Part shown: piece by piece, positions 1 through 7,377 of the stretch
Layout: the number at the start of each line of letters is the position of its first letter
Position numbering within the stretch: position 1 is the stretch's first letter
DNA from: Candidatus Fermentibacteraceae bacterium
Lineage (GTDB): Bacteria; Fermentibacterota; Fermentibacteria; Fermentibacterales; JCC-6
Reading direction: 5' to 3'
Assembly (NCBI GenBank): GCA_021162285.1
Contig: JAGGYZ010000225.1
Coordinates: forward strand, 1 to 16,956
DNA length: 16,956 nucleotides
Made by a program: the position numbers and the translations under genes
The notes under the pieces: generated by a model
The model's input: the letters and a program-made list of their open reading frames with translations, nothing else
Told to the model about the DNA's origin: nothing
Database searches by the model: none

Positions 1-589
1 CGTTGATAAGGGGGCTGAACTCCCCTGAACCGCTGTATCCGGCATTGGCGAACCCCGGTTTCAGGACTCCCAGGTAGGTTCTGATTTCCCTGTCTGAACC
101 GTTAACAGCCACATTGTAGTTCTGGTAGGCATTCCTGAAGTTTGTGAGTTCCGCACTTGCCACAGTTGAAATACTGATTTTTGTTTTAAGACCTCGTCTG
201 GGGTAACAGTGGGTGCCGTGTCCTTCCGCTTCCAGATAGACTGTTTTTCCACTTACCAGGTCTTCTATCACATGGCCGCCTCCATACCCCGGTGCTTCTC
301 CCTGTGCAGTTGCTCCAAGGAACAGATCAACCGCCGCTATTCCGCAGTAGGCAGGAACACCGTTGAGGGCAGCTTCTTTGAAATTGATCCTTGGAGCAAA
401 GTGACCGGTGTTTAAAAGAAGACCGCTTGAGCACATTGGCCCGAAAGTGCCTGTTGTTACAACATCTACCTTCTGTGCCGCTTTCTTTGCTCCATTTTTC
501 TTAACGAAAGAAGTCATTTCTCCTGCAGTAAGAACTACTGCAGTTCCTTTCTTTATTTTTTCATTTATGGTCTCAACTGATTTATGCAT
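1..589 (-). CDS. DUF39 homocysteine biosynthesis protein (L-aspartate semialdehyde sulfurtransferase family), N-terminal part
   Basis: The reverse strand from 589 reads 196 uninterrupted codons and runs off the left edge, so only the N-terminal half of a roughly 390-residue family is present. Family-typical stretches are visible: INEKIKKG near the start, VDVVTTGTFGPMCSSG at 41-56, a YGGGHVIEDLV block near 102-112, GTHCYPR at 125-131, and GYSGSGEFSPL at the edge. Cys53, Cys82 and Cys128 are present; Cys128 sits in the GT-x-CYPR motif, where I recall the essential cysteine of characterised relatives. The family, with a ferredoxin/NIL partner, makes homocysteine from aspartate semialdehyde in methanogens and other anaerobes. 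The ATG overlaps the end of the upstream UPF0280 gene by 8 bp, so translation is probably coupled. Any C-terminal CBS or ferredoxin part lies outside the window. The family call is firm; the reaction in this organism is inferred. Confidence 0.93.
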   Translation of the reverse strand, partial: MHKSVETINEKIKKGTAVVLTAGEMTSFVKKNGAKKAAQKVDVVTTGTFGPMCSSGLLLNTGHFAPRINFKEAALNGVPAYCGIAAVDLFLGATAQGEAPGYGGGHVIEDLVSGKTVYLEAEGHGTHCYPRRGLKTKISISTVASAELTNFRNAYQNYNVAVNGSDREIRTYLGVLKPGFANAGYSGSGEFSPLIN

Positions 590-1313
590 TTTTTTCTTCA
601 CTTTCTGTCAGGTGTATATCTCCCCAGATACCCAGGGACTCTCCGCAGACAGCAATGATTCCCTGCAGTTTTCTTCCGGCTGCCACCTCTTCCACCACAG
701 CTGTTACATCTGACTCGCCGTGTATTCTGTTTGCAAGAGAAGTTGCTGCGGCGTCTGCTCTGGCTGCTGATGAATGGATGGCGGTTACTGCGTCGGCCCT
801 GCCCAGAGAGAAAGATGGTCCCACCTTCCCGCTTGAGGTGCACACGGATACTCCCTCTGAAGCGTTAAGGGAAAATCTTATTCCTGCGGCAAATGGAGAC
901 CGCTCCCCGGGGTAAACCAGAAAGTCAAGATGCCCCGGAGCAGATGCCCAGATGTCTCCACCGTTTTCTACAATAACCGTACGGGAAAACTGCAGAAGAC
1001 TTATGCCTACCTCCTGAGCAATAGCTCCTGCAACGGAGGCCATTGGCCCTGTATTCCATTCCCTGCCGGCTTCTTCCATCCCTTTTACAAGCGGGCTTGC
1101 TGCTCCCGTGAATACCGGCGTAAGTGACCTTTCGAAAAAAGGATTGCGTGCAATGTGTTCGTTCAGGGTTTTTCTTGCGTCTGCCAGGGCGCGAAGCGCT
1201 TGTCTCCTGAGATTTGTTTCTGCATAGATCTGCAGATCGCTTTCTCCAAGAACCACTCTGAAAGTTTTAAGATGGGATGTTGTCCAGTTTCTGTAAAACC
1301 GTTCCGTATACAT
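582..1313 (-). CDS. UPF0280 (COG2122, ApbE-like) family protein
   Basis: The product has 243 residues, full length for UPF0280. It starts MYTERFYR and continues with the typical FRVVLGESDLQIYAE segment. A glycine/serine-rich core follows (GAIAQEVG, VIVENGGDIW, SSGKVGPSFSLGRADAVTAIHSSAA) that resembles the flavin-transferase ApbE fold. It has no signal peptide or membrane helix, so it is probably cytoplasmic. In Methanosarcina the family is encoded beside the DUF39 protein and is genetically linked to homocysteine formation from sulfide or other sulfur donors; its biochemical role is not settled. Here it precedes DUF39 and overlaps it by 8 bp. The ATG at 1313 has a GGAG four bases upstream on the minus strand. 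Together with DUF39 it lies divergent to the metF-metH operon, which supports a job in sulfur entry into methionine. A distinct ApbE-like flavinylation role cannot be excluded. Confidence 0.92.
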   Translation of the reverse strand: MYTERFYRNWTTSHLKTFRVVLGESDLQIYAETNLRRQALRALADARKTLNEHIARNPFFERSLTPVFTGAASPLVKGMEEAGREWNTGPMASVAGAIAQEVGISLLQFSRTVIVENGGDIWASAPGHLDFLVYPGERSPFAAGIRFSLNASEGVSVCTSSGKVGPSFSLGRADAVTAIHSSAARADAAATSLANRIHGESDVTAVVEEVAAGRKLQGIIAVCGESLGIWGDIHLTESEEKNA

Positions 1314-1773
1314 GATGCTCCAGTTTTGTAAGGGTATTCAACACAACTGACTGCTGTTGAAAAAGGCCCTGCTGAAGCTGAGAGATGGGTGTCAGATAGC
1401 TGTGACTCTCCCGGCCCCGCAGGGCCTGGACATGGTCATGTGTTCGGATGAACGGAACAAGGAAAACCCCGAAAGGTTGTCTGCAATGCAGATTGAATTG
1501 CCGTGTTTCAAAAAGGCTCCCCCTGTTGCAAAAAACCGCTCTGCATCACACAGAACGGCACGAAAAACTGTTTTTCGGGCCACCCCGCACATGGGCTTTC
1601 GCCTGCCACCGTGGAAAACTCTCGGTTGGCGCCCCCTGCCAGGGGGTATCTCCTCATGCTCCGCCGAATATATGCTGTTGATGAGTATCGTCAATCTACC
1701 TTTGCCGGAAAACCTTTTCCTGTTATTTTCCACTGTTGTATTGTTGTTCTAAAGAAATGAAAGGCCGGTTGCT
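1314..1773. other. Intergenic region between divergent methionine units, rich in short hairpins
   Basis: About 460 bp with no protein-coding frame I believe; the long open frames on both strands give low-complexity, family-less translations. Perfect or near-perfect inverted repeats are dense: 1337-1361 (7-bp arms), 1413-1426 (5), 1480-1492 (6), 1536-1558 (7 pairs plus one mismatch), 1561-1577 (7, loop CTG), 1632-1646 (6, loop GCC) and 1707-1720 (6, loop CC). On the minus strand GGC-GAAA-GCC forms a GNRA-type loop near 1595-1607. I looked for SAM-I, SAH, cobalamin and THF riboswitch signatures and for RNase P, tmRNA and SRP RNA cores and found none. It may hold an unrecognised leader RNA or small RNA, promoters for both units, or a decayed or repetitive sequence. 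Confidence 0.55.
1702..1729 (+). promoter_or_regulatory. Possible sigma70-like promoter for metF operon
   Basis: TTGCCG (1702-1707) and TATTTT (1724-1729) are separated by 16 bp and lie about 45 bp before the metF start. Each hexamer matches the consensus at four of six positions, so this is only a candidate. A GGAAAA/TTTTCC inverted repeat occupies the spacer and could be an operator. Confidence 0.25.
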
Positions 1774-2640
1774 GTGCGGATAGCAGACATATACAGAATG
1801 AAAAAACCTGTTTTATCTCTTGAGGTGTTTCCCCCGAAACCGGGGTACAGCCTCAAAACGGTTTTCCGTACACTGGACGGTCTTCGTGATCTCAATCCAT
1901 CGTTCGTGAGTGTTACCTATGCTTCCAGAGGAGACTCCACTGAAAAAACAGTGGAAATCGCCTCCCGTGTGAGGAATGAGTACGGATGCGAGTCTCTCGC
2001 ACACATGACCTGCATCGGTCACACCAGAGGTGAAGTTGAAACTGTGCTCGACAGTCTTAAAGCCCGGGGTGTAAAAAATATTCTTGCCCTCCGTGGAGAT
2101 GTCCCGCCTGACTCGTCTGCCGAAAACCGCGACTACCGTTATGCAAGCGAGCTTATCAGTGAAATTACAGCCAGAGAGAGCTTCTGCGTGGGGGCTGCTG
2201 CCTACCCTGAAGGCCACATAGAAGCGAAAAGAATTAGCCACGACCTGGACAATCTCAGACGCAAGGTGGATGCCGGGGCAGAGTTTCTGATATCACAGCT
2301 GTTTTTTGACAACAGGGTTTTCTATGACTTTCTTGAGAGGGTACGAGGCAGAAAAATCGATGTCCCCGTTGTTCCGGGAATTATGCCTATTCTCAACTAC
2401 AAACAGATAAAGAGAATTGTGATGATGTGCGGTGTATCCATTCCCGCTAAACTTCTCAATCTGTTTGACAGATATTCGCGCAACCCTGATGACCTTGCGA
2501 AAGCCGGGGTTGACTATGCAATCGCACAGATATCCGATCTCGTGAATGAAGGTGCCGACGGTATCCACCTCTACACCATGAACAGAATTCCTCAGATCCG
2601 TGAGATTGTGTTTCGCTCCGGTCAGCGGGAAGCAAAGTGA
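1774..2640 (+). CDS. metF: 5,10-methylenetetrahydrofolate reductase
   Basis: Cytoplasmic flavoprotein that reduces methylene-THF to methyl-THF, the methyl donor for methionine synthase. The 288 residues match the usual length of bacterial MetF and form one TIM barrel. The hallmark strand-1 motif LSLEVFPPK is present, with Glu17 as the expected general acid. FVSVTYASRG, HMTCIGHTR, LALRGDVP (Asp109, flavin contact), AAAYPEGH, FLISQLFFD and VPVVPGIMPI follow in family order. The GTG at 1774 is chosen because it gives the normal IADIYRMKK N-terminus; a GAAAGG lies upstream. The gene opens a three-gene operon and its TGA overlaps the next GTG by four bases (GTGA). No MetV-type zinc subunit gene is next to it, so the electron donor is unclear: NADH, or a ferredoxin-linked partner encoded elsewhere. 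Confidence 0.96.
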   Translation: MRIADIYRMKKPVLSLEVFPPKPGYSLKTVFRTLDGLRDLNPSFVSVTYASRGDSTEKTVEIASRVRNEYGCESLAHMTCIGHTRGEVETVLDSLKARGVKNILALRGDVPPDSSAENRDYRYASELISEITARESFCVGAAAYPEGHIEAKRISHDLDNLRRKVDAGAEFLISQLFFDNRVFYDFLERVRGRKIDVPVVPGIMPILNYKQIKRIVMMCGVSIPAKLLNLFDRYSRNPDDLAKAGVDYAIAQISDLVNEGADGIHLYTMNRIPQIREIVFRSGQREAK

Positions 2641-3185
2641 GAAGGGTTGACCTCCAGGTCGATTTTGTTCAGCCAACACTGAAGCAGGTGCTCTGGCGGG
2701 CGGGATGTCCTCCTCATGAAGCAGGTCCTGAAATAGAGAAACGAGCCGAGAATGCACTTTCTGTACTGAGAGAACTGTCTTCCGAAGCAATTTACGGAGC
2801 AGTGCTGTTCCCTGCAGGAGAACACCCGGATTTTCTTCAGAACATGTGGCCGGACAAACTTGTTTCTGTTTCCATTACCTCTCTTGGCGGAACTGTAGAC
2901 GAACTTCTGGATGGTCCGGCGGAACTGAACCGGTTCATGCTTGATTCAGCAGCCTCAGTTGCTGTGGAGTCTTTAATGAAAGCGCTTCAGGCTGCTATGT
3001 CTGTATCCTTTGACATGATTCCAACAAAAAGGGTGGCACCTGGCTACGGTGACTTCCCCCTGATTGTTCAAAAAGATATCGTCGAATTGTTTCCTGATCT
3101 AAAAATAGAATGCAATGAAAGCTATATGCTTACACCTGTAAAAAGTATGACTGGAGTAACCGGATGGATTCCGCAAAACAGCTGA
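2637..3185 (+). CDS. Free-standing MetH reactivation (AdoMet-binding) domain protein
   Basis: A 182-residue protein that resembles the C-terminal activation domain of cobalamin methionine synthase (PF02965), made here as a separate polypeptide. Two landmarks place it: KRVAPGYGDFP at 131-141, equivalent to the R-x-x-x-GY AdoMet-binding motif (Arg132, Tyr137), and NESYMLTPVKSMTG near 160-173 (Glu161), equivalent to the ES-x-M-x-P-x-x-SV segment that closes the family. The expected role is to bind AdoMet and remethylate cob(II)alamin that has lost activity, with an electron donor. It is much shorter than the roughly 330-residue domain of E. coli MetH and nearer the size of free-standing versions such as that of Thermotoga. 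The GTG start overlaps metF by 4 bp and the gene ends 22 bp inside metH. The metH product has no such domain, so the two probably act as partners. Confidence 0.87.
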   Translation: MRRVDLQVDFVQPTLKQVLWRAGCPPHEAGPEIEKRAENALSVLRELSSEAIYGAVLFPAGEHPDFLQNMWPDKLVSVSITSLGGTVDELLDGPAELNRFMLDSAASVAVESLMKALQAAMSVSFDMIPTKRVAPGYGDFPLIVQKDIVELFPDLKIECNESYMLTPVKSMTGVTGWIPQNS

Positions 3186-5488
3186 GAACCCTGCTTTCCG
3201 AAAGAATAGTTTTCCTTGACGGTGCCATGGGCACGATGCTTATGAAGTACGGAATGCCGGCAGGTGTATCAACTGAAATCTGGGCATCACAACACCTGAA
3301 AGAACTCTCTGAAATACACAGATCTTACATGAATGCAGGAAGTGATATTGTTCTGGCCTGCACTTTCGGCGGCTCACAGATTAAACTCGGTTCTGATACT
3401 GCACAAACCAACCGTATTCTTGCAGAAACGGTAATTTCCGCACTTGACGGCAAAGCCATTGCTGCCGCAAGCATCGGGCCGTCAGGTGAGATGATCCGCC
3501 CTGTGGGAGACGCCGGATGGATGGATATTTACAACAGCTTTCTTGTGCAGACAAAAGCTCTTGTTGAAGCTGGCATAGATGTATTCTTTCTTGAAACATT
3601 TACCGACCCGAGGGAACTCAAGGCGGCTATTCTGGCAACACGGGATGCAAGCCCCGACGGTTTTATCAGTGCGCATCTTACATTCGCCGAGGATGGAAGA
3701 AGCGGAGCCGGCACTTCTCCCACAGCACTGGCTCTGCTGTGTAACCAGCTGGCTGTTGATGCTGCAGGCGCAAACTGCTCCACAGGTCCGGAGGGCCTTC
3801 TTCCGGTTATCGGTGAAATGGCCAGATTCTCTCTCAAGTTTGTTACCGTTGAACCAAACGCAGGGCTGCCGGACAGTTCCGGCAACTACCGTATGACCCC
3901 GGATCTGTTCGCTGCAGCAACGGAGGAAATAGCATGGGCAGGAGCCTCCATTATCGGCGGCTGCTGCGGAACAACACCGGAACACATCACAGCGTTGAAA
4001 CGGGCAGTGGGCATAAGACCTGTTGAGAAGGTGAACAAAGAAACACTCGCAGCTTTTACCTCTGTTGACTCGGTGATTCCCATTGGCGGAGCTATGCTGA
4101 TGGTAGGAGAATCGGTAAACCCCACAGGAAGGAAGGAGCTGAAAAAGTCAATCAGGAGTGGAGATCCTGATACGCTTATCTCCATGGCAAGAGCTCAGGA
4201 AAAGGCAGATCTTATCGATGTTAATCTGGGACTTGAAAAACTCATTCCAGATGGATTTGTCGAACAGGTATTTTCCAGTCTGTCTATAGGCGCACCGGTT
4301 TCTGTAGACCTGTCTTCACCTGATAACATTGAAGCTGCTTTTATTCAGAACGGTGGTATCGGTCTGCTTAACTCTCTTATGGCCACTGAAGAACACATAG
4401 CTGAACGGGTTGATATCCTTCTGCGCCACGGAGGATATGCTGTACTGCTGCCAATAGATGAGAACGGGCTTGCTGAAACTCCGGAAGAACGGCTGGCTGT
4501 TGTTCAAAAGGGTATCACCATACTTGAAAGGTTCGGATTCCCCGCTTCAAGAGTGTTCGCAGACCCCATAGTAAAGGCACTTGCAACAGGAGCAGACCCC
4601 CGTGTAACTCTTGAAACCCTTCGTTTATTCAAGAAGAATGGTATTCTGACCATAGCCGGCGTTTCCAATGTGTCACACGGACTTCCCCAGCGGGGCGGAA
4701 TCAACGCTGCTTTTCTTGCTACCCTCTCCATGGATGGACTTGACGCGGGAATCGTGAATGTTCTTGATCCTGTTACTCCGGTTATCACCACTGGATCAGC
4801 AGCTCTTTGCGGCAGATTTGACCCGGCAGACATTGAAATTCCTGATGATGAGAAGACTGAAGCTCCCGGCAACGACGCTCTGCTGCGGAAAGCACTGCTT
4901 AAAGGTGATACGGCGGGAGCAAAACAGGCTGCGGGTCTGCTTCTTGAGTCTGGAATGGGAGCCGTGGCTATTGTTGATGAGTGCCTGGCTCCGGCAATGG
5001 ACAAACTTGGGAGCCTCTACTCCAGGAAGAAACTGTTTCTTCCCCATCTGATAGCAGGGGCGGAAGCGGCAAAGGCTCTTATGGCAATACTGAAACCCCA
5101 TCTGAAATCGAACAGCGAAGCCGACAAGGGAACAATTGTTCTGGCCTCTGTCAGAGGAGACATACATGACATCGGGAAGAATCTTGTTTCCCTGTTCCTG
5201 TCAAATGCCGGGTTCAATGTTGTGGACCTCGGTAAAGACATCTCTTCTGAAGAGATAGTTGAAGCGGCAAAAACACACGGAGCCGATGCAATCGGCCTTT
5301 CCGCTCTCATGAGTACAACCGCTGCAAGAATGGAAGAAGTTATTCAGCTGCTTGGGCAGAACAACCTTCAGATTCCGGTGCTGATTGGTGGAGCTGTTGT
5401 CACAAAAGAGTTTGCAATTCAGATAGGTGCTTTCTATGCCAGAGACGCATACGCGGCTGTAGAATCTGCAGCTGAAATGTTGAAGTAG
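3164..5488 (+). CDS. metH: Cobalamin-dependent methionine synthase lacking the reactivation domain
   Basis: Transfers methyl from methyl-THF to homocysteine through cobalamin. The 774 residues carry four modules. The homocysteine-binding barrel (about 10-290) has FLDGAMGTML and the zinc ligands Cys205 (GANCSTG), Cys267 and Cys268 (GGCCGT). The pterin-binding barrel (about 308-550) begins at LMVGESVNPTGRKELKKSI. The helical cobalamin cap spans about 569-655. The Rossmann cobalamin domain (about 657-774) has GDIHDIGKN, with His668 as lower axial ligand, then SALMSTT and IGGAVV. E. coli MetH has about 1,227 residues; the missing part corresponds to the AdoMet-dependent reactivation domain, supplied by the gene just upstream. 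The ATG at 3164 has GGAG seven bases before it and starts inside the preceding gene (22-bp overlap), which suggests coupled translation. Confidence 0.96.
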   Translation: MDSAKQLRTLLSERIVFLDGAMGTMLMKYGMPAGVSTEIWASQHLKELSEIHRSYMNAGSDIVLACTFGGSQIKLGSDTAQTNRILAETVISALDGKAIAAASIGPSGEMIRPVGDAGWMDIYNSFLVQTKALVEAGIDVFFLETFTDPRELKAAILATRDASPDGFISAHLTFAEDGRSGAGTSPTALALLCNQLAVDAAGANCSTGPEGLLPVIGEMARFSLKFVTVEPNAGLPDSSGNYRMTPDLFAAATEEIAWAGASIIGGCCGTTPEHITALKRAVGIRPVEKVNKETLAAFTSVDSVIPIGGAMLMVGESVNPTGRKELKKSIRSGDPDTLISMARAQEKADLIDVNLGLEKLIPDGFVEQVFSSLSIGAPVSVDLSSPDNIEAAFIQNGGIGLLNSLMATEEHIAERVDILLRHGGYAVLLPIDENGLAETPEERLAVVQKGITILERFGFPASRVFADPIVKALATGADPRVTLETLRLFKKNGILTIAGVSNVSHGLPQRGGINAAFLATLSMDGLDAGIVNVLDPVTPVITTGSAALCGRFDPADIEIPDDEKTEAPGNDALLRKALLKGDTAGAKQAAGLLLESGMGAVAIVDECLAPAMDKLGSLYSRKKLFLPHLIAGAEAAKALMAILKPHLKSNSEADKGTIVLASVRGDIHDIGKNLVSLFLSNAGFNVVDLGKDISSEEIVEAAKTHGADAIGLSALMSTTAARMEEVIQLLGQNNLQIPVLIGGAVVTKEFAIQIGAFYARDAYAAVESAAEMLK

Positions 5489-5806
5489 TAAACTACCATA
5501 GTTTTGCACACACGCAGCACAATTCTTTACTATTATAGTGGTCAATAAAATAACCATGCACCGTCTCTATTTGCATGTCAAAATCATGCCGATCTTATAT
5601 CCTGTTGCATTACATACTATTACGCAGATATGAATACAAAATAAAATTTTTGTGGGAATGTCACAAATAGAACGAACTTCTGTTGTGGATTACTTTGTTG
5701 AAAACTTCTATTGTCATGTCTTACACCAAAAAGCATTTGACACCGAGCCCGATTATTTCACAGAATTCAACTGTCCTGAGTTCTCTCTTTTGGAAAGGAA
5801 TTACCT
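5489..5806. other. AT-rich intergenic region between metH and the TPR-hydrolase gene
   Basis: This 318-bp stretch is visibly more AT-rich than the flanking genes and has no credible reading frame. A short AT-rich inverted repeat (AAACTA-CCA-TAGTTT, 5490-5504) follows the metH stop; it is too weak to call a terminator. The remainder probably holds the promoter for the gene at 5807. A perfect TTGACA occurs at 5737-5742 but has no good -10 at the right spacing. GGAAAGGA at 5792-5799 is the ribosome binding site for that gene. Confidence 0.5.
5649..5667. promoter_or_regulatory. Inverted repeat, possible operator
   Basis: TTTGTG and CACAAA form perfect 6-bp arms around a 7-bp centre (GGAATGT). 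It resembles a CRP/FNR-class half-site pair but is one base shorter than the TGTGA-N6-TCACA layout. Its place about 140 bp ahead of the next gene suits a regulator site. No regulator gene is present to support this. Confidence 0.25.
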
Positions 5807-6865
5807 ATGATTTTTCTGGCAGCTGCCGTGTTACTGGGAACCCTTGACCCCATGGATATTCATTCAGGAGATTTTCTTGATTTGAGCCCCCGCGAAGCTC
5901 TGACCTCTGCGAACGAAGAGTACGGACAGCAAAACTGGCTGGCTGCCGCCTCCGAATACCTGGATGCTCTCGAAATTGACCCCGGGAACTCTACTGCAAT
6001 TTACAACCTTGCATGCTGCTACGGTCTCATGGGAGAAGAGGAGCTGGCAACTCTCTATCTGAAAAGATCATTTGCCGCAGGATTTGACAATCTGGCCCTT
6101 GCAAATGCCGATACAGATTTTGATCCTGTCCGGGAGTCCACACTGTTTTCGTCAGTTATCGACAGTTTGAATACAGCTTTCACAGATCGCAGTGAGAGAC
6201 TTGGTGAGGTACACTGGTTTGATGCAGAGCAGTCTTTCTTCTACCGAATCAATTTTCCCGAGGGGTTTAACCCTCCAGAAGAAGTACCTCTGGTCATAGG
6301 CCTCCACGGACTTGGCAGTTCACCGGACAACTTTATGAGAATCTGGGAACTTATCGATAACCCGGGATTTATCTTCGTCGTTCCACAGGCTCCATATTCA
6401 ATTGGCGACGATTCCTATTCCTGGTTCAGAGGGGAACATGGAACGGAAGACTGGGGGCACAGCCTTGTTCTTGATGGAGAATATGTACTTGCTCTCGTGG
6501 AACAGATCAAACTTGAATACCCTGTTTCAGATGTATATCTTTTCGGGTTCTCGCAGGGTGGGTGTCTGACTTTGTACACAGGGCTTCTGGAACCTGATTT
6601 ATTCAAAGCTATCATTCCCGCAGCAGGCTGGCTTGAAGAGGAGCTCATTGGTACAAACCGTCTTTCCGGAACGACTTCAATGCAGATTGAACTGATGCAC
6701 TCCCCGGACGACATGGGAGTTTCCTTTGATAACTCTGAGAAGGCTCTCTCTCTGCTCTCTGAAAATGGTTGGGATATTGAGCTTCACCTTGCAACAGGAC
6801 CGCACCGTGTTGATATGGACATACTCAACGAAATCCTCTCACAGCTTGGTCTGGCCGGAAACTGA
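5807..6865 (+). CDS. Exported TPR-containing alpha/beta hydrolase (phospholipase/carboxylesterase type)
   Basis: 352 residues. A short hydrophobic N-terminus (MIFLAAAVLLG) suggests export, although it has no basic residue before the hydrophobic core. Residues about 30-100 look like two or three TPR helices (ALTSANEEYGQQNWLAAASEYLDALEIDP and the following YNLACCYGLMGEEELA, quoted in pieces). From about 140 onward there is an Abhydrolase_2-like esterase domain: oxyanion-loop LVIGLHGLGSSPDNF, nucleophile elbow GFSQGG (Ser249), acid region at SPDD (Asp301/302) and GPHRVD (His333), so the catalytic triad is complete. The substrate is unknown. The ATG has a clear GGAAAGGA upstream and no alternative start before it. 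Unlike the downstream exported proteins it has no C-terminal sorting domain, so it may stay periplasmic. It ends at a strong terminator and stands as a single-gene unit. Confidence 0.85.
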   Translation: MIFLAAAVLLGTLDPMDIHSGDFLDLSPREALTSANEEYGQQNWLAAASEYLDALEIDPGNSTAIYNLACCYGLMGEEELATLYLKRSFAAGFDNLALANADTDFDPVRESTLFSSVIDSLNTAFTDRSERLGEVHWFDAEQSFFYRINFPEGFNPPEEVPLVIGLHGLGSSPDNFMRIWELIDNPGFIFVVPQAPYSIGDDSYSWFRGEHGTEDWGHSLVLDGEYVLALVEQIKLEYPVSDVYLFGFSQGGCLTLYTGLLEPDLFKAIIPAAGWLEEELIGTNRLSGTTSMQIELMHSPDDMGVSFDNSEKALSLLSENGWDIELHLATGPHRVDMDILNEILSQLGLAGN

Positions 6866-6883
6866 AAACTACAGTATTCAGAA

Positions 6884-6921
6884 GGCCCCGGAGAAAACAG
6901 TTTCTCCGGGGCCACTTTTTT
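6884..6921 (+). terminator. Rho-independent terminator after the hydrolase gene
   Basis: A perfect 13-bp stem (GGCCCCGGAGAAA, 6884-6896, with TTTCTCCGGGGCC, 6901-6913), loop ACAG, then AC and six T. It lies between convergent genes, and the T tract runs into the stop codon of the minus-strand gene. It could also limit leftward transcription, but the minus side lacks a good T tract. Confidence 0.93.
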
Positions 6922-7195
6922 ATTTTACAATCTGGTACTGGTCACTTACATTCTCAAGCCATGCACTTATTCCTCCAGCAGCTAAAGCGCCCAGAACACC
7001 AACGATCAGAGCAATTCCAACTCCTATCAGCATCCATATAAGAACGGCTTTGCTGTAATTCTGAAGGTTAACATTCATTGAACCTGAGAAAGCAAACACC
7101 AGAAGAAGAATCAGGTTAACAAAAGGTATCATCAAAGCAAGCTGAACCAGGAAGAATCCCCCGGTTGAAAAAGGGGCGGTTCTGTCATCGGCCAT
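6920..7195 (-). CDS. Small two-helix membrane protein
   Basis: A 91-residue protein with two predicted membrane segments, about 12-36 (FFLVQLALMIPFVNLILLLV) and about 50-76 (AVLIWMLIGVGIALIVGVLG). They are joined by a short polar loop containing NVNLQNYSKA. This layout, with a conserved-looking IP-x-x-N in helix 1 and an asparagine-rich N-x-x-NY-x-KA before helix 2, resembles small uncharacterised membrane proteins found widely in bacteria. No function can be assigned. The ATG at 7195 has a strong GGAGG seven or so bases upstream on the minus strand, which makes it a believable gene. It converges on the hydrolase gene, shares the terminator region with it, and is divergent from the secreted peptidase gene at 7378. 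Confidence 0.8.
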   Translation of the reverse strand: MADDRTAPFSTGGFFLVQLALMIPFVNLILLLVFAFSGSMNVNLQNYSKAVLIWMLIGVGIALIVGVLGALAAGGISAWLENVSDQYQIVK

Positions 7196-7377
7196 GTTGT
7201 TTCCTCCGTTTGTTTATAAGCCACTCCGGGAATATCCCCACACAAACAGAGTGACCGGTTACCTCTGGTAAACATTGCAAAAACATTACAAATAAGATAA
7301 CAGTATTCTCCTGGATTTCCAGTCTTTTCTTCACAGTCACTTCTTTAGATAGTAGAAAGGTAAAAAGGGGGAGAATT
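7196..7377. promoter_or_regulatory. Divergent promoter region with short inverted repeat
   Basis: About 180 bp between the minus-strand membrane protein and the plus-strand peptidase. TTACC-TCT-GGTAA (7259-7271) is a 13-bp inverted repeat and could be an operator serving either side. TTGCAA (7275-7280) is a possible -35, followed by AT-rich sequence (TAAGATAA), but the spacing to any -10-like hexamer is short. AAAGGGGGAGA just before 7378 is the ribosome binding site. Confidence 0.35.

Noticed and set aside
1357..1752. Open frame of 131 codons on the plus strand (and 113 on the minus strand at 1392-1733)
   Set aside because: No ribosome site, TTG-type start for the plus frame, no family resemblance, and competing frames on both strands across hairpin-rich sequence.
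1314..1773. SAM, SAH, cobalamin or THF riboswitch before metF
   Set aside because: None of the conserved core strings of these classes could be found on either strand.
3482..3985. Minus-strand open frame of 167 codons inside metH
   Set aside because: Antisense shadow of a clearly coding metH frame, with cysteine-rich, family-less translation.
5490..5504. AAACTA-CCA-TAGTTT hairpin as a metH terminator
   Set aside because: The stem is short and AT-only except one pair, and no real T tract follows.
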